This document shows positions 1 through 7,754 of a DNA stretch of 18,350 bases, piece by piece. The first letter of the stretch is position 1, and the number at the start of each line of letters is the position of its first letter. The notes under the pieces were generated by a model, which was not told the origin of the DNA, made no database searches, and was given only the letters and a program-made list of their open reading frames with translations. Source of the stretch: Lachnospiraceae bacterium UBA3801 (GTDB lineage Bacteria; Bacillota; Clostridia; Lachnospirales; Lachnospiraceae); assembly GCA_002368685.1 (NCBI GenBank), contig DFEN01000060.1:1-18350 (forward strand), in the 5' to 3' direction. The translations under genes were made by a program, and so were the position numbers.

Positions 1-2462
1 TTCATAAGACCTCTTACATGCATCTCTTCAGCGATTTTTCTTGTATATTCCTTAATAGTCTTAACATTCTCTTCTGAGATATGAACTGAAGGAATAATAC
101 AAGCACTATCACCTGAATGAACACCTGCTAGCTCGATATGTTCCATAACAGCTGGAACAAATGCATGCTCACCATCAGCAATAGCATCTGATTCGCATTC
201 GAGAGCATGATTTAAGAATCTATCTATAAGAATTGGTCTGTCAGGTGTAACACCTACAGCTGCATTCATATAGTCTGTCATAGCGTCATCATCATAAACA
301 ACTTCCATTCCACGACCACCAAGAACGTAAGAAGGTCTAACCATAACTGGGTAACCAATCTTATTAGCAATAACCTTAGCTTCATCAACTGTTGTAGCCA
401 TTCCTGATTCTGGCATTGGAATTTCAAGTTTATCCATCATTTCACGGAATAAATCTCTATCTTCAGCAAGATCGATAACTGCTGGAGATGTACCTAAAAT
501 CTTAACTCCGTTCTTTTCAAGATCTGCAGCTAAGTTAAGTGGTGTCTGACCACCGAACTGAGCGATTACACCAAGTGGTTTTTCCTTATGGTAAATACTT
601 AAAACATCTTCAAGTGTAAGAGGTTCAAAGTATAATTTATCTGATGTATCATAGTCTGTTGAAACTGTTTCAGGGTTACAGTTAACGATAATAGTTTCAA
701 AGCCCATCTTCTTAAGTGCAAGTGCTGCATGTACACAACAATAGTCAAACTCGATACCCTGACCGATACGGTTTGGTCCACCACCAAGAATCATGATCTT
801 TGGCTTGTCTGACTTAACTTCATTTTTATCTACGTCACAATATGTAGAGTAGTAGTAAGCGCTATCCTGAGTACCACTTACGTGAACTCCCTGCCAAGCT
901 TCAACAACACCGATTGACTCACGAGCCTCACGAATATCATCCTCGGCAACATCAAGGATTTCGCTTAAGTATTTATCTGAGAATCCATCCTTCTTAGCCT
1001 GTGTAAGAGCGGCATCGGTAGGAACCTTACCAGAGAAGTCCTTAACAAGAGCTTCTTCTTCATCAACAAGTTCCTTCATCTGCTCGATGAAATACTTCTT
1101 AACTTTTGTTATCTCGTGTATCTCATCTACAGTAGCTCCCTTACGAAGGGCTTCGTACATCTGGAAATGTCTCTCGCTTGAAGGAGTGATAAGAGCCTGA
1201 AGTAACTGCTCCTTTGTCATTTCGTTGAAGTTCTTAACATGTCCGAGACCATAGCGTCCCTTTTCAAGAGAGCGGATAGCCTTCTGGAAAGCTTCCTTGT
1301 AGTTCTTTCCGATAGACATTACTTCACCAACTGCACGCATCTGAGTTCCAAGCTTATCTTCAACTCCCTTGAACTTTTCAAATGCCCAACGAGCAAACTT
1401 GATAACAACATAATCACCGCCCGGTACATACTTATCAAGTGTTCCGTATTTACCACACGGAATCTCTGAAAGTGTAAGACCAGATGCAAGCATTGCAGAT
1501 ACGAGAGCAATAGGGAAACCAGTTGCTTTAGATGCAAGTGCTGATGAACGAGATGTTCTAGGGTTAATCTCGATAACAACTATACGATCGCTTACAGGAT
1601 CATGTGCGAACTGAACATTTGTTCCACCAATAACCTGTATAGCATCAACTATTTTATAAGCCTGCTCCTGAAGTCTGTCCTGAACCTCCTGAGAGATTGT
1701 TAGCATTGGGGCAGAGCAGAAGCTATCTCCAGTATGAACACCCATAGGATCAATGTTCTCTATGAAGCATACTGTTATCATTTTTCCGTCTTTGTCACGT
1801 ACAACCTCAAGCTCAAGTTCTTCCCAACCGCTGACACATTCCTCTACAAGAACCTGTCCTACGAGAGAAGCCTTAAGACCACGAGCACAAACAGTTGCAA
1901 GTTCTTCTTTATTATATACCAGACCACCGCCGGCACCACCCATGGTGTAAGCAGGTCTAAGTACTACAGGATAACCAAGTTCGCCTGCTATGCTGAGGGC
2001 TTCATCTACAGAATAAGCAACCTCTGAACGAGCAACTTCGATACCAAGAGAGTTCATTGTTTTCTTGAACTCAATTCGGTCCTCACCTCGTTCGATAGCA
2101 TCTACCTGAACACCGATTACCTTTACATCATATTTTTCAAGAATACCAGCGTCGGCAAGCTCTGCACATAGATTAAGTCCTGACTGTCCGCCTAGATTAG
2201 GTAGAAGAGCGTCAGGTCTTTCTTTTGCTATAATAGCCTCAAGACGCTTAACGTTAAGTGGCTCGATGTATGTTACATCAGCCATTTCTGGGTCAGTCAT
2301 GATTGTAGCAGGGTTAGAGTTAACAAGGATTATCTCATATCCAAGATTTCTAAGTGCTTTACATGCCTGTGTTCCAGAGTAGTCAAACTCACAAGCCTGG
2401 CCGATAATAATAGGTCCAGAGCCTATGATTAGAACCTTGTGGATGTCTGTTCTTTGTGACAT
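1..2462 (-). CDS. carB: Carbamoyl-phosphate synthase large subunit (5' 820 codons; cut by window edge)
   Basis: Makes carbamoyl phosphate from bicarbonate, ammonia (delivered by the small subunit CarA) and two ATP, in the cytoplasm, for pyrimidine and arginine synthesis. Reading the minus strand from ATG at 2462 gives MSQRTDIHKVLIIGSGPIII, then GQACEFDYSGTQA, the standard CarB N-terminus and first ATP-grasp entry. Around 1259 it reads GRYGLGHVKNFNE, also CarB-like. The frame is open to base 1, where it reads RGLMN, inside the second ATP-grasp half. About 820 of roughly 1,070 residues are present, so the C-terminal allosteric (MGS-like) domain lies outside. The start is supported by GGAGG (revcomp of 2472-2476) with usual spacing. 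It is transcribed away from the 2698 gene. No carA precedes it, so carB leads its transcript or lies in an unusual order. Confidence 0.97.
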   Translation of the reverse strand, partial: MSQRTDIHKVLIIGSGPIIIGQACEFDYSGTQACKALRNLGYEIILVNSNPATIMTDPEMADVTYIEPLNVKRLEAIIAKERPDALLPNLGGQSGLNLCAELADAGILEKYDVKVIGVQVDAIERGEDRIEFKKTMNSLGIEVARSEVAYSVDEALSIAGELGYPVVLRPAYTMGGAGGGLVYNKEELATVCARGLKASLVGQVLVEECVSGWEELELEVVRDKDGKMITVCFIENIDPMGVHTGDSFCSAPMLTISQEVQDRLQEQAYKIVDAIQVIGGTNVQFAHDPVSDRIVVIEINPRTSRSSALASKATGFPIALVSAMLASGLTLSEIPCGKYGTLDKYVPGGDYVVIKFARWAFEKFKGVEDKLGTQMRAVGEVMSIGKNYKEAFQKAIRSLEKGRYGLGHVKNFNEMTKEQLLQALITPSSERHFQMYEALRKGATVDEIHEITKVKKYFIEQMKELVDEEEALVKDFSGKVPTDAALTQAKKDGFSDKYLSEILDVAEDDIREARESIGVVEAWQGVHVSGTQDSAYYYSTYCDVDKNEVKSDKPKIMILGGGPNRIGQGIEFDYCCVHAALALKKMGFETIIVNCNPETVSTDYDTSDKLYFEPLTLEDVLSIYHKEKPLGVIAQFGGQTPLNLAADLEKNGVKILGTSPAVIDLAEDRDLFREMMDKLEIPMPESGMATTVDEAKVIANKIGYPVMVRPSYVLGGRGMEVVYDDDAMTDYMNAAVGVTPDRPILIDRFLNHALECESDAIADGEHAFVPAVMEHIELAGVHSGDSACIIPSVHISEENVKTIKEYTRKIAEEMHVRGLM

Positions 2463-2489
2463 AGCATATTCCTCCAATATTGTGACCCC

Positions 2490-2512
2490 GGGCAAGTTTA
2501 GAAATTTTGCCC
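2490..2512 (-). promoter_or_regulatory. Hairpin in the carB 5' leader
   Basis: In the carB leader RNA, GGGCAA (2512-2507) can pair with TTGCCC (2495-2490) across an 11-base loop. The stem sits about 13 bases upstream of the carB ribosome binding site. No U-run follows, so it is not an intrinsic terminator. No PyrR-type binding loop is recognisable. It may affect translation or mRNA stability, or may be chance; the role is inference. Confidence 0.3.
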
Positions 2513-2606
2513 AGTTGCATCTACTATATCATATTAGAAAGAATATTTCTTCATAAAATTAAGCAAAATTTGAAAAAACTTAAAATTTAAAGTTGACATA
2601 AAGGAC

Positions 2607-2635
2607 GTGACATTATCGTGTATTTATACTATAAT
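2607..2635 (+). promoter_or_regulatory. Sigma-A type promoter for the 2698-7686 operon
   Basis: The -35 GTGACA (2607-2612, five of six to consensus) is followed by exactly 17 bases and then a perfect -10 TATAAT (2630-2635). Transcription would begin near 2642, leaving a leader of about 56 bases before the ATG at 2698. A second TTGACA at 2593-2598 has no good -10 at the right distance. The next five genes follow with short gaps and no obvious terminator, so this promoter may serve the whole run to luxS. Confidence 0.7.
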
Positions 2636-2697
2636 AAATTTTAGTTTGAAAAGGTTTTAGTATATATTAATCTTTATCGATTTATGAGGGGTTTTTT

Positions 2698-3210
2698 ATG
2701 AGCGAGAACTTAGAAAAGACAGCTACAATTTCTGAAACTGAGAAGGTACAGGATGTACAGGAAGAAGCAGAAGTTGAAGTTACTGAAGAGGTTAAAAAGA
2801 AGAAGGTTGATCTAAAGAATGTTTTCATGGTAGTTCTTGATTATCTAGTTATTATTCTAGCATTTATGACTTCGCTTATGCTTGTAAGTGAAATCAGTTT
2901 TGAACTATCAACTCTAGGATATCTAAATGCAGTTATTCGTATCACACCTTTTTATGCAATTGGTGTAGCACTTATAATGTTTATATTCAGGTTATATCCT
3001 GAAGATTATAAAAATATAGGAGTGTCGTCAGTAAGAAGACTTATAATTGTTTCGTTCTTTACGAGCATTGCATACTTCTTAATCATGGAAAACTTTGTAG
3101 AGCATTTCCCTCATGTTTATTATGTACTAGGTGGGGTTCTTCAGTTTCTCCTGACATCACTAATAAGATTTATTTATAGACTGACGCATATTAATAAAGG
3201 TGATAAATGA
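2698..3210 (+). CDS. Four-helix membrane protein resembling the N-terminal membrane domain of CapD/FlaA1-type enzymes
   Basis: A 170-residue protein with no assigned function. Residues 1-40 are highly charged, Glu-rich then Lys-rich, and probably cytoplasmic. Four hydrophobic segments follow at about 41-64, 79-100, 114-130 and 139-160. The pattern of helix pair, FRLY at 97-100, charged loop with VRRL, then FPHVYYVLGGVLQF and LIRFIYRL, resembles the membrane part of polysaccharide-biosynthesis CapD/WbpM-type proteins, where a LYR motif and a final RxLYRL helix precede the Rossmann dehydratase. Here the protein ends right after that helix, so no catalytic domain is present. The ATG has GAGGGG (2686-2691) six bases upstream. 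It is the first gene of the operon and its end overlaps the lysozyme gene, suggesting a shared cell-envelope role. The family resemblance is by eye. Confidence 0.75.
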   Translation: MSENLEKTATISETEKVQDVQEEAEVEVTEEVKKKKVDLKNVFMVVLDYLVIILAFMTSLMLVSEISFELSTLGYLNAVIRITPFYAIGVALIMFIFRLYPEDYKNIGVSSVRRLIIVSFFTSIAYFLIMENFVEHFPHVYYVLGGVLQFLLTSLIRFIYRLTHINKGDK

Positions 3211-4378
3211 TATTGTAAAAAGAATTTTACTTATAATATTTGGACTGCTTCTACTTGGAACGGCTACACTTATAATAGTCTCATCATTAGCTGGAAAGCA
3301 TGATGATGAGGCTTTTTATGATAGTAGCCTTTTTGTTGCATCGGCAGGAGAAGCAGAAGCTACAGTTACAGAAGCTACAAAGGCTGAACCAGATACAGAA
3401 GAGACTAAGGTTGAAGAGGCAACACCAGATACTCCTAAGTATGAAGAGGTTGCCGACACCTCTGAACTGATAGATACAGATGCTCCCGTCTTTCTTATTT
3501 TCCAGAAGAGTGTTACTATCAAAGTTGGTTCGAGCTTTGATGTAAAAGAACATATGGGTTATGCAGATGATGTAGATAGAGATGTTGACGTGAGTCTCTC
3601 GGGAAGTGTTGATACATCTACACCTGGTACTTATCCTATTACTGTTACTCTTACCGATGATGCAGGACATTCTACTAGTTCCTCTATGGATGTTACTGTT
3701 TCTGAGTCGGTTTCAGATAGCAGTGGTGGAGGTGAAAGTACAAAGCCTACAGAGTCTTTTGCAGATTTCATGACTAATTACAAGGAAGATAATACGGTTC
3801 TTGGTATAGATGTTTCCAGATGGCAGGGAACTGTAGATTATAACAAGGTAAAGGCTGCTGGATGTGATTTTGTGATCATAAGAATAGGTGGCTTAGACGA
3901 CGGCGAGCTATATACTGATAAATGCTATAGAGATAATATTAAAAATGCCAAAGCCGCTGGTCTTAAGGTAGGTATATATTGGCATGCAGAAGAGGGTTCT
4001 ACTCAGGAGGTTGAGAAGAGTCTTGATTATATGCTTGATCTGCTTGACGGAGAAGAACTTGATTTTCCTATAGCTTATGACTGGGAAGACTTTATGCATT
4101 TTCAGAATTATGGTATGAATATAAGAGATATAAATGATTGCTTTAATACTTTTTGTAAAGGTGTAGAGGCTGAAGGATATTCAGCTTGTCTATATAGTAG
4201 TATTAATTTCCTGGAACATGTTTGGACTAATGAAGGTCCTCATCCAGTATGGATGGCTAATTATGCATCAAAGACCAGCTACACGGGTGATTATTATATG
4301 TGGCAGCATAGCAATACTGGTTCTATTGATGGAATAAGTGGAGCAGTTGATTTTAATATACTTTATAAAGAAGATTGA
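3200..4378 (+). CDS. Membrane-anchored GH25 lysozyme with an Ig-like domain
   Basis: A predicted peptidoglycan muramidase of 392 residues. Residues 7-30 form one hydrophobic anchor, followed by a Thr/Glu/Ala-rich linker (about 45-90), an Ig-like DUF5011-type domain (about 92-170, with GTYPITVTLTDDAGH), a Ser/Gly linker and a GH25 domain (about 202-392). The GH25 hallmarks are GIDVSRWQG with Asp204, and YDWED with Asp294 and Glu296, matching the acidic catalytic positions of the family. The catalytic part should sit outside the membrane. The start is GTG at 3200, inside the previous gene and 11 bases before its end. No other standard start codon occurs in frame before the membrane anchor. AAAGG directly abuts the GTG, so spacing is poor and translation probably depends on coupling. 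The GH25 call is firm; the exact start is less so. Confidence 0.9.
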   Translation: MINDIVKRILLIIFGLLLLGTATLIIVSSLAGKHDDEAFYDSSLFVASAGEAEATVTEATKAEPDTEETKVEEATPDTPKYEEVADTSELIDTDAPVFLIFQKSVTIKVGSSFDVKEHMGYADDVDRDVDVSLSGSVDTSTPGTYPITVTLTDDAGHSTSSSMDVTVSESVSDSSGGGESTKPTESFADFMTNYKEDNTVLGIDVSRWQGTVDYNKVKAAGCDFVIIRIGGLDDGELYTDKCYRDNIKNAKAAGLKVGIYWHAEEGSTQEVEKSLDYMLDLLDGEELDFPIAYDWEDFMHFQNYGMNIRDINDCFNTFCKGVEAEGYSACLYSSINFLEHVWTNEGPHPVWMANYASKTSYTGDYYMWQHSNTGSIDGISGAVDFNILYKED

Positions 4379-4397
4379 TAGAAAAGAGGGATAAGCT

Positions 4398-4958
4398 TTG
4401 GTTATCACAGATAAGGAAGAGTTTGAAAAGGGGATTAGACGAGTTATTATCACTGAGGAAGAAATCAGAAAAAAGACTGCTGAGTATGGAAAGCTACTTA
4501 GTAGGGAATATAATGGTAAACCGCTTCTTCTTGTAAGTATTCTTAAGGGGGCTTATATTTTTCTTTCAGATTTAACTAAGGAAATAACTATTCCGTGTGA
4601 GGTTGGCTTCATGGCAGCAAAGAGTTATTTTGAAAGTACAGAGTCTTCCGGTGATGTTCAGATAATTTATGATCTTACTCAGGATATAAGTAATTATCAT
4701 GTACTGATAGTCGAGGACATAATAGATACAGGTCGTACTCTGAAGGCGGTTGCAGATATCCTTAAAGGTAGAAATCCTTTGTCGCTCAAGATTCTTACTC
4801 TTCTTGATAAGCCAGATAGAAGAATAGCTGATATCAGTGCAGATTACACATTATTTACAATTCCAGATTATTTTGTAATCGGTTATGGACTTGATTATGG
4901 AGAGTACTACCGAAATCTACCATATATTGCTGAATATGATGAGAGTCTACTTAGTTAG
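4398..4958 (+). CDS. hpt: Hypoxanthine (guanine) phosphoribosyltransferase
   Basis: A cytoplasmic purine salvage enzyme joining hypoxanthine or guanine to PRPP to give IMP or GMP. The protein has 186 residues, typical of bacterial Hpt. The PRPP-binding loop VEDIIDTGRT is at 105-114, the LKG motif at 49-51, and the purine-binding stretch PDYFVIGYGLDYGEYYRNLP lies near the C-terminus. The start is TTG at 4398, with GAGGG (4386-4390) seven bases upstream; no ATG is suitably placed. It lies 19 bases after the lysozyme gene and 36 before a purine permease, so uptake and salvage of purine bases are probably co-expressed. No purine riboswitch fits in these gaps. Confidence 0.95.
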   Translation: MVITDKEEFEKGIRRVIITEEEIRKKTAEYGKLLSREYNGKPLLLVSILKGAYIFLSDLTKEITIPCEVGFMAAKSYFESTESSGDVQIIYDLTQDISNYHVLIVEDIIDTGRTLKAVADILKGRNPLSLKILTLLDKPDRRIADISADYTLFTIPDYFVIGYGLDYGEYYRNLPYIAEYDESLLS

Positions 4959-4994
4959 ATTCATTTCAAATAAAATGTTTTAAGGAGTCATATT

Positions 4995-6353
4995 ATGGAA
5001 AAATTGTTTAAACTCAAAGAACATGGAACCACAGTGAAAAAGGAAATCCTGGCCGGTATAACAACGTTTGTTACTATGGCATATATACTTGCTGTTAACC
5101 CAAGTATTTTGTCAGAGGCGGGTATGGATCCTACAGCAGTTCTTCTAGCTACTTGTCTTGCTTCATTTATTGGTACAGCCCTAATGGCCTTCCTTGCAAA
5201 TATGCCATTTGCACTTTCCGCAGGTATGGGTCTGAATGCATATTTCGCTTATACGGTTGTACTTGGAATGGGATACTCCTGGCAGGTTGCCTTACTTGCT
5301 GTATTTATAGAAGGTGTTATCTTCATTTTACTTTCAGTTACACCTGTAAGAGAAGCAATGTTCAATGCTATACCGCTTGAACTTAAGAAGGCAGTTTCTG
5401 TTGGTATCGGACTTTTCATCTGTTTCATTGGTCTTCAGAATGCACATCTCGTTGTAGGTGGAGCTACACTTGTTGAGATGGTTGACTTCAAGAAGGACTT
5501 CTCTACAGTTGGTATCACAGCCTTACTTGCAGCTGTTGGTGTTGCTATAATGGCAGTTCTTTATATAAAGAAGATTCCTGGTTCTATACTTATTGGTATC
5601 ATCATTACTTGGATTCTTGGTATGGACATGCAGTTCTTTGGTGTTTATGTTCCAAATCCAGAAGCAGGATATTATAGCTTATATCCAACCTTCCATATGA
5701 CAGACTTTTCAAAGCTGGGCGAAACCTTTGGACAGTGTTTCAATTTTGATCTTCATAGTGTGGGAATACTCAATTTCATAGTTGTTATCTTTGCATTCTT
5801 ATTCGTTGATTTCTTTGATACACTAGGAACTCTTATAGGTGTTGCTTCAAAGGCAGATATGCTGGATGAGGATGGTAAGCTTCCAGGTGTTAAGCCAGCA
5901 CTTCTTGCTGATGCTATTGCAACCTCTGCAGGTGCTGTACTTGGTACATCAACAACTACAACCTTTGTAGAGTCTGCATCAGGTGTTGGTGTAGGTGGTA
6001 GAACAGGACTTACAGCCCTTACAACTGCAGTTCTTTTCATCCTTTCAACCTTCCTTGCACCAGTATTTACGTCTATTCCTTCCTTTGCAACAGCGCCAGC
6101 GCTTATTATGGTAGGATTCCTGATGTTCACAGGTATTTCAGATCTTAAGATGGATGAGGAACACCTTACATCTGCTATACCAGCTTATATAACAATCTTC
6201 TCAATGCCACTTTTCTATAGCATATCAGAAGGTATATCACTGGGATGTATATCATACGTTCTTATAAACCTTCGTTGTGGAAATGCAAAGAAGATCAATC
6301 CTGTAATGTATGTACTAGCGGTGCTGTTTATTCTAAAATATATTTTCATATAG
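4995..6353 (+). CDS. NCS2-family purine permease (AzgA/PbuG type)
   Basis: A polytopic membrane transporter of 452 residues for purine bases such as hypoxanthine, guanine or adenine. Family hallmarks include GITTFVTMAYILAVNP near the N-terminus, SAGMGLNAYFAY, DFFDTLGTLIGVASKADML, and DAIATSAGAVLGTSTTTTF with VESASGVGVGGRTGLTAL after it. The conserved acidic residues in the last two stretches are in the region that binds substrate in this family. Long hydrophobic segments fill the rest and the C-terminus ends in a final helix. TAAGGAG (4981-4987) precedes the ATG by seven bases. It sits between hpt and mtnN, so it may import bases for Hpt or move the adenine released by MtnN. Substrate preference cannot be read from the sequence. 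Confidence 0.93.
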   Translation: MEKLFKLKEHGTTVKKEILAGITTFVTMAYILAVNPSILSEAGMDPTAVLLATCLASFIGTALMAFLANMPFALSAGMGLNAYFAYTVVLGMGYSWQVALLAVFIEGVIFILLSVTPVREAMFNAIPLELKKAVSVGIGLFICFIGLQNAHLVVGGATLVEMVDFKKDFSTVGITALLAAVGVAIMAVLYIKKIPGSILIGIIITWILGMDMQFFGVYVPNPEAGYYSLYPTFHMTDFSKLGETFGQCFNFDLHSVGILNFIVVIFAFLFVDFFDTLGTLIGVASKADMLDEDGKLPGVKPALLADAIATSAGAVLGTSTTTTFVESASGVGVGGRTGLTALTTAVLFILSTFLAPVFTSIPSFATAPALIMVGFLMFTGISDLKMDEEHLTSAIPAYITIFSMPLFYSISEGISLGCISYVLINLRCGNAKKINPVMYVLAVLFILKYIFI

Positions 6354-6380
6354 AATCGGTTTCAAACGAAAGGAAATAAT

Positions 6381-7100
6381 ATGATCGGTATAATCGGAGC
6401 AATGGATAAAGAGGTAAATGACCTCAAGTCAGTTATGGGCGGTCTTGGAGATTCACTTACTCCAAAGATTGAAAAGCATGCAGGAATGGATTTCTGTGAA
6501 GGAACTCTTGGCGGACAGGATGTAGTGCTTGTTAGAAGTGGTATAGGTAAGGTAAATGCAGCTGTAGCCGCAGAAATACTTGTAGCTGTATATAATGTCA
6601 AAGCTATTATCAACACAGGTATTGCAGGAAGCCTTGACGCAAATATTGATATAGGAGATATAGTTCTATCTACAGATTCCCTTGAACATGATATGAATGT
6701 TAAGGGACTTGGATATGATAGAGGAGTTGTTCCTGATCAGGAGGCGAGCATATACCCAGCAGACGCTGAACTAAGAGCAGTAGCTAAGGAAGCCTGCGAA
6801 AAGGTTTGCCCTGATATTAATGTCTTCGAAGGAAGAGTTGTTTCTGGCGATATCTTTGTTTCTGAAAAGGCAATGAAGGATAAGATGGTTAAAGATTTTG
6901 GCGGTACATGTACTGAGATGGAAGGAGCTTCTATAGCTCACGTTGCATGGCTGAATCAGATTCCTTATCTTATTATCAGATCTATATCAGATAAAGCAGA
7001 TGATAGCGCCGAGATGGATTATCCTAGCTTCCAGAAGATGGCTATAGAGAATTCAGTTAAGCTGGTTACAGCAATGATGAATTCTATGAAGAAGATATGA
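6381..7100 (+). CDS. mtnN: 5'-methylthioadenosine/S-adenosylhomocysteine nucleosidase
   Basis: Cleaves S-adenosylhomocysteine to S-ribosylhomocysteine plus adenine, and methylthioadenosine to methylthioribose plus adenine. The 239-residue protein opens with MIGIIGAMDKEV, placing the catalytic-pocket Glu at residue 11 (Glu12 in E. coli). RSGIGKVNAAVAAE, NTGIAGSLD, EMEGAS with ribose-binding Glu181, and SISDKADD with catalytic Asp204 all match the family. GAAAGGA upstream of the ATG serves as the ribosome binding site. It follows the permease by 27 bases and precedes luxS, which uses its product, so the two form the LuxS-type methyl recycling route. Confidence 0.96.
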   Translation: MIGIIGAMDKEVNDLKSVMGGLGDSLTPKIEKHAGMDFCEGTLGGQDVVLVRSGIGKVNAAVAAEILVAVYNVKAIINTGIAGSLDANIDIGDIVLSTDSLEHDMNVKGLGYDRGVVPDQEASIYPADAELRAVAKEACEKVCPDINVFEGRVVSGDIFVSEKAMKDKMVKDFGGTCTEMEGASIAHVAWLNQIPYLIIRSISDKADDSAEMDYPSFQKMAIENSVKLVTAMMNSMKKI

Positions 7101-7129
7101 TTATGAATATAATTATATAAAGGAAAATT

Positions 7130-7171
7130 ATGATTTTTAAAGTTACAAAGGAGATACACAAATGGACTTAA
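7130..7171 (+). CDS. Possible 13-codon leader ORF overlapping the luxS start
   Basis: ATG at 7130 opens the mini-ORF MIFKVTKEIHKWT, ending with TAA at 7169-7171, ten bases inside luxS in another frame. AAAGGA (7119-7124) stands five bases before its ATG, and the luxS ribosome binding site AAAGGAG lies within it. The layout would allow translational coupling to luxS. In AT-rich DNA such a short ORF easily arises by chance, so this is a weak call. Confidence 0.2.
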   Translation: MIFKVTKEIHKWT

Positions 7172-7686
7172 TTCCAAGCTTTTCAGTTGATCACACTAAA
7201 ATTGTCCCAGGAATCTTTACTAGTAGAGTAGATGTTCTTGGAGATCAGAAGGTTACTACATATGATGTAAGAGTAACAAAACCAAATGTAGAACCAGCTA
7301 TAGACGTTGCAGCAATGCATTCTCTTGAGCATATAATTGCTACATATCTTAGAAATAATGAACAGTGGAAGGATGAAATAGTTTACTGGGGACCTATGGG
7401 TTGTCTTACAGGTTTCTACCTTATTATGAAGGGTAACCGTGAACCAAGTGAAGTATATGAATTACTTCTAAATGCTTTCCAGTCTGTAGAAGGATGGGAC
7501 GAGGTTCCAGGGGCTGAGGCTGTTAACTGTGGTAATTATTTGATGCATAATCTTCCTATGGCTAAGTGGTATGCTCGTAAGTATGCAGATTACTTAAGTG
7601 CAAATGCTGGTAAGCCAGAGATATTCAATTATCCAAAGTCAGAAAGACTAGTAACAGATGATGGTCGTCAGTTCTTTGATTCATAA
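7162..7686 (+). CDS. luxS: S-ribosylhomocysteine lyase (autoinducer-2 synthase)
   Basis: Splits S-ribosylhomocysteine into homocysteine and 4,5-dihydroxy-2,3-pentanedione, the precursor of autoinducer-2. The 174-residue protein carries the metal site HxxEH, here His53-SLEH with Glu56 and His57, plus Cys123 in the VNCGNY motif, and the catalytic Cys81 in WGPMGCLTGFY. The N-terminal SFSVDHTKI is also typical. It has about 17 residues beyond the usual LuxS length at the C-terminus. AAAGGAG precedes the ATG. It follows mtnN by 61 bases and is the last gene before a strong hairpin, so it probably closes the operon. Signalling versus simple methyl recycling cannot be told apart from sequence. Confidence 0.97.
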   Translation: MDLIPSFSVDHTKIVPGIFTSRVDVLGDQKVTTYDVRVTKPNVEPAIDVAAMHSLEHIIATYLRNNEQWKDEIVYWGPMGCLTGFYLIMKGNREPSEVYELLLNAFQSVEGWDEVPGAEAVNCGNYLMHNLPMAKWYARKYADYLSANAGKPEIFNYPKSERLVTDDGRQFFDS

Positions 7687-7723
7687 ATCAAAGATTTTGA
7701 TATTTAAATCAGAAAAAATATTC

Positions 7724-7752
7724 TAGACTAAAAACATTAGCTATGATATAAT
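7724..7752 (+). promoter_or_regulatory. Promoter candidate for tig-clpP-clpX-ysxC
   Basis: The -35 TAGACT (7724-7729, four of six to consensus), a 17-base spacer ending in TGA, and a perfect TATAAT (7747-7752) make an extended -10 promoter. Transcription would start about 7758-7760, which lies inside the left arm of the hairpin at 7755-7787. No CIRCE or CtsR-type operator was recognised next to it, although those often control clp genes in Firmicutes. Confidence 0.6.
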
Positions 7753-7754
7753 TT

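Noticed and set aside
2593..2619. Second promoter using the perfect TTGACA at 2593
   Set aside because: No acceptable -10 lies 16-18 bases downstream; the GTGACA and TATAAT pair at 2607-2635 is much better.
3287..3670. Antisense open frames within the lysozyme gene
   Set aside because: They lie opposite a well-supported GH25 gene, lack ribosome binding sites and encode low-complexity sequence typical of reverse reading of Thr/Glu-rich codons.
4379..4994. Purine riboswitch controlling hpt or the permease
   Set aside because: The gaps of 19 and 36 bases are too short for the roughly 70-base aptamer, and no matching loop motifs were seen.
7687..7701. Small hairpin right after luxS (ATCAAA / TTTGAT)
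   Set aside because: Six AT-rich pairs with a three-base loop and no T-run; too weak to be the terminator compared with the hairpin at 7755-7787.
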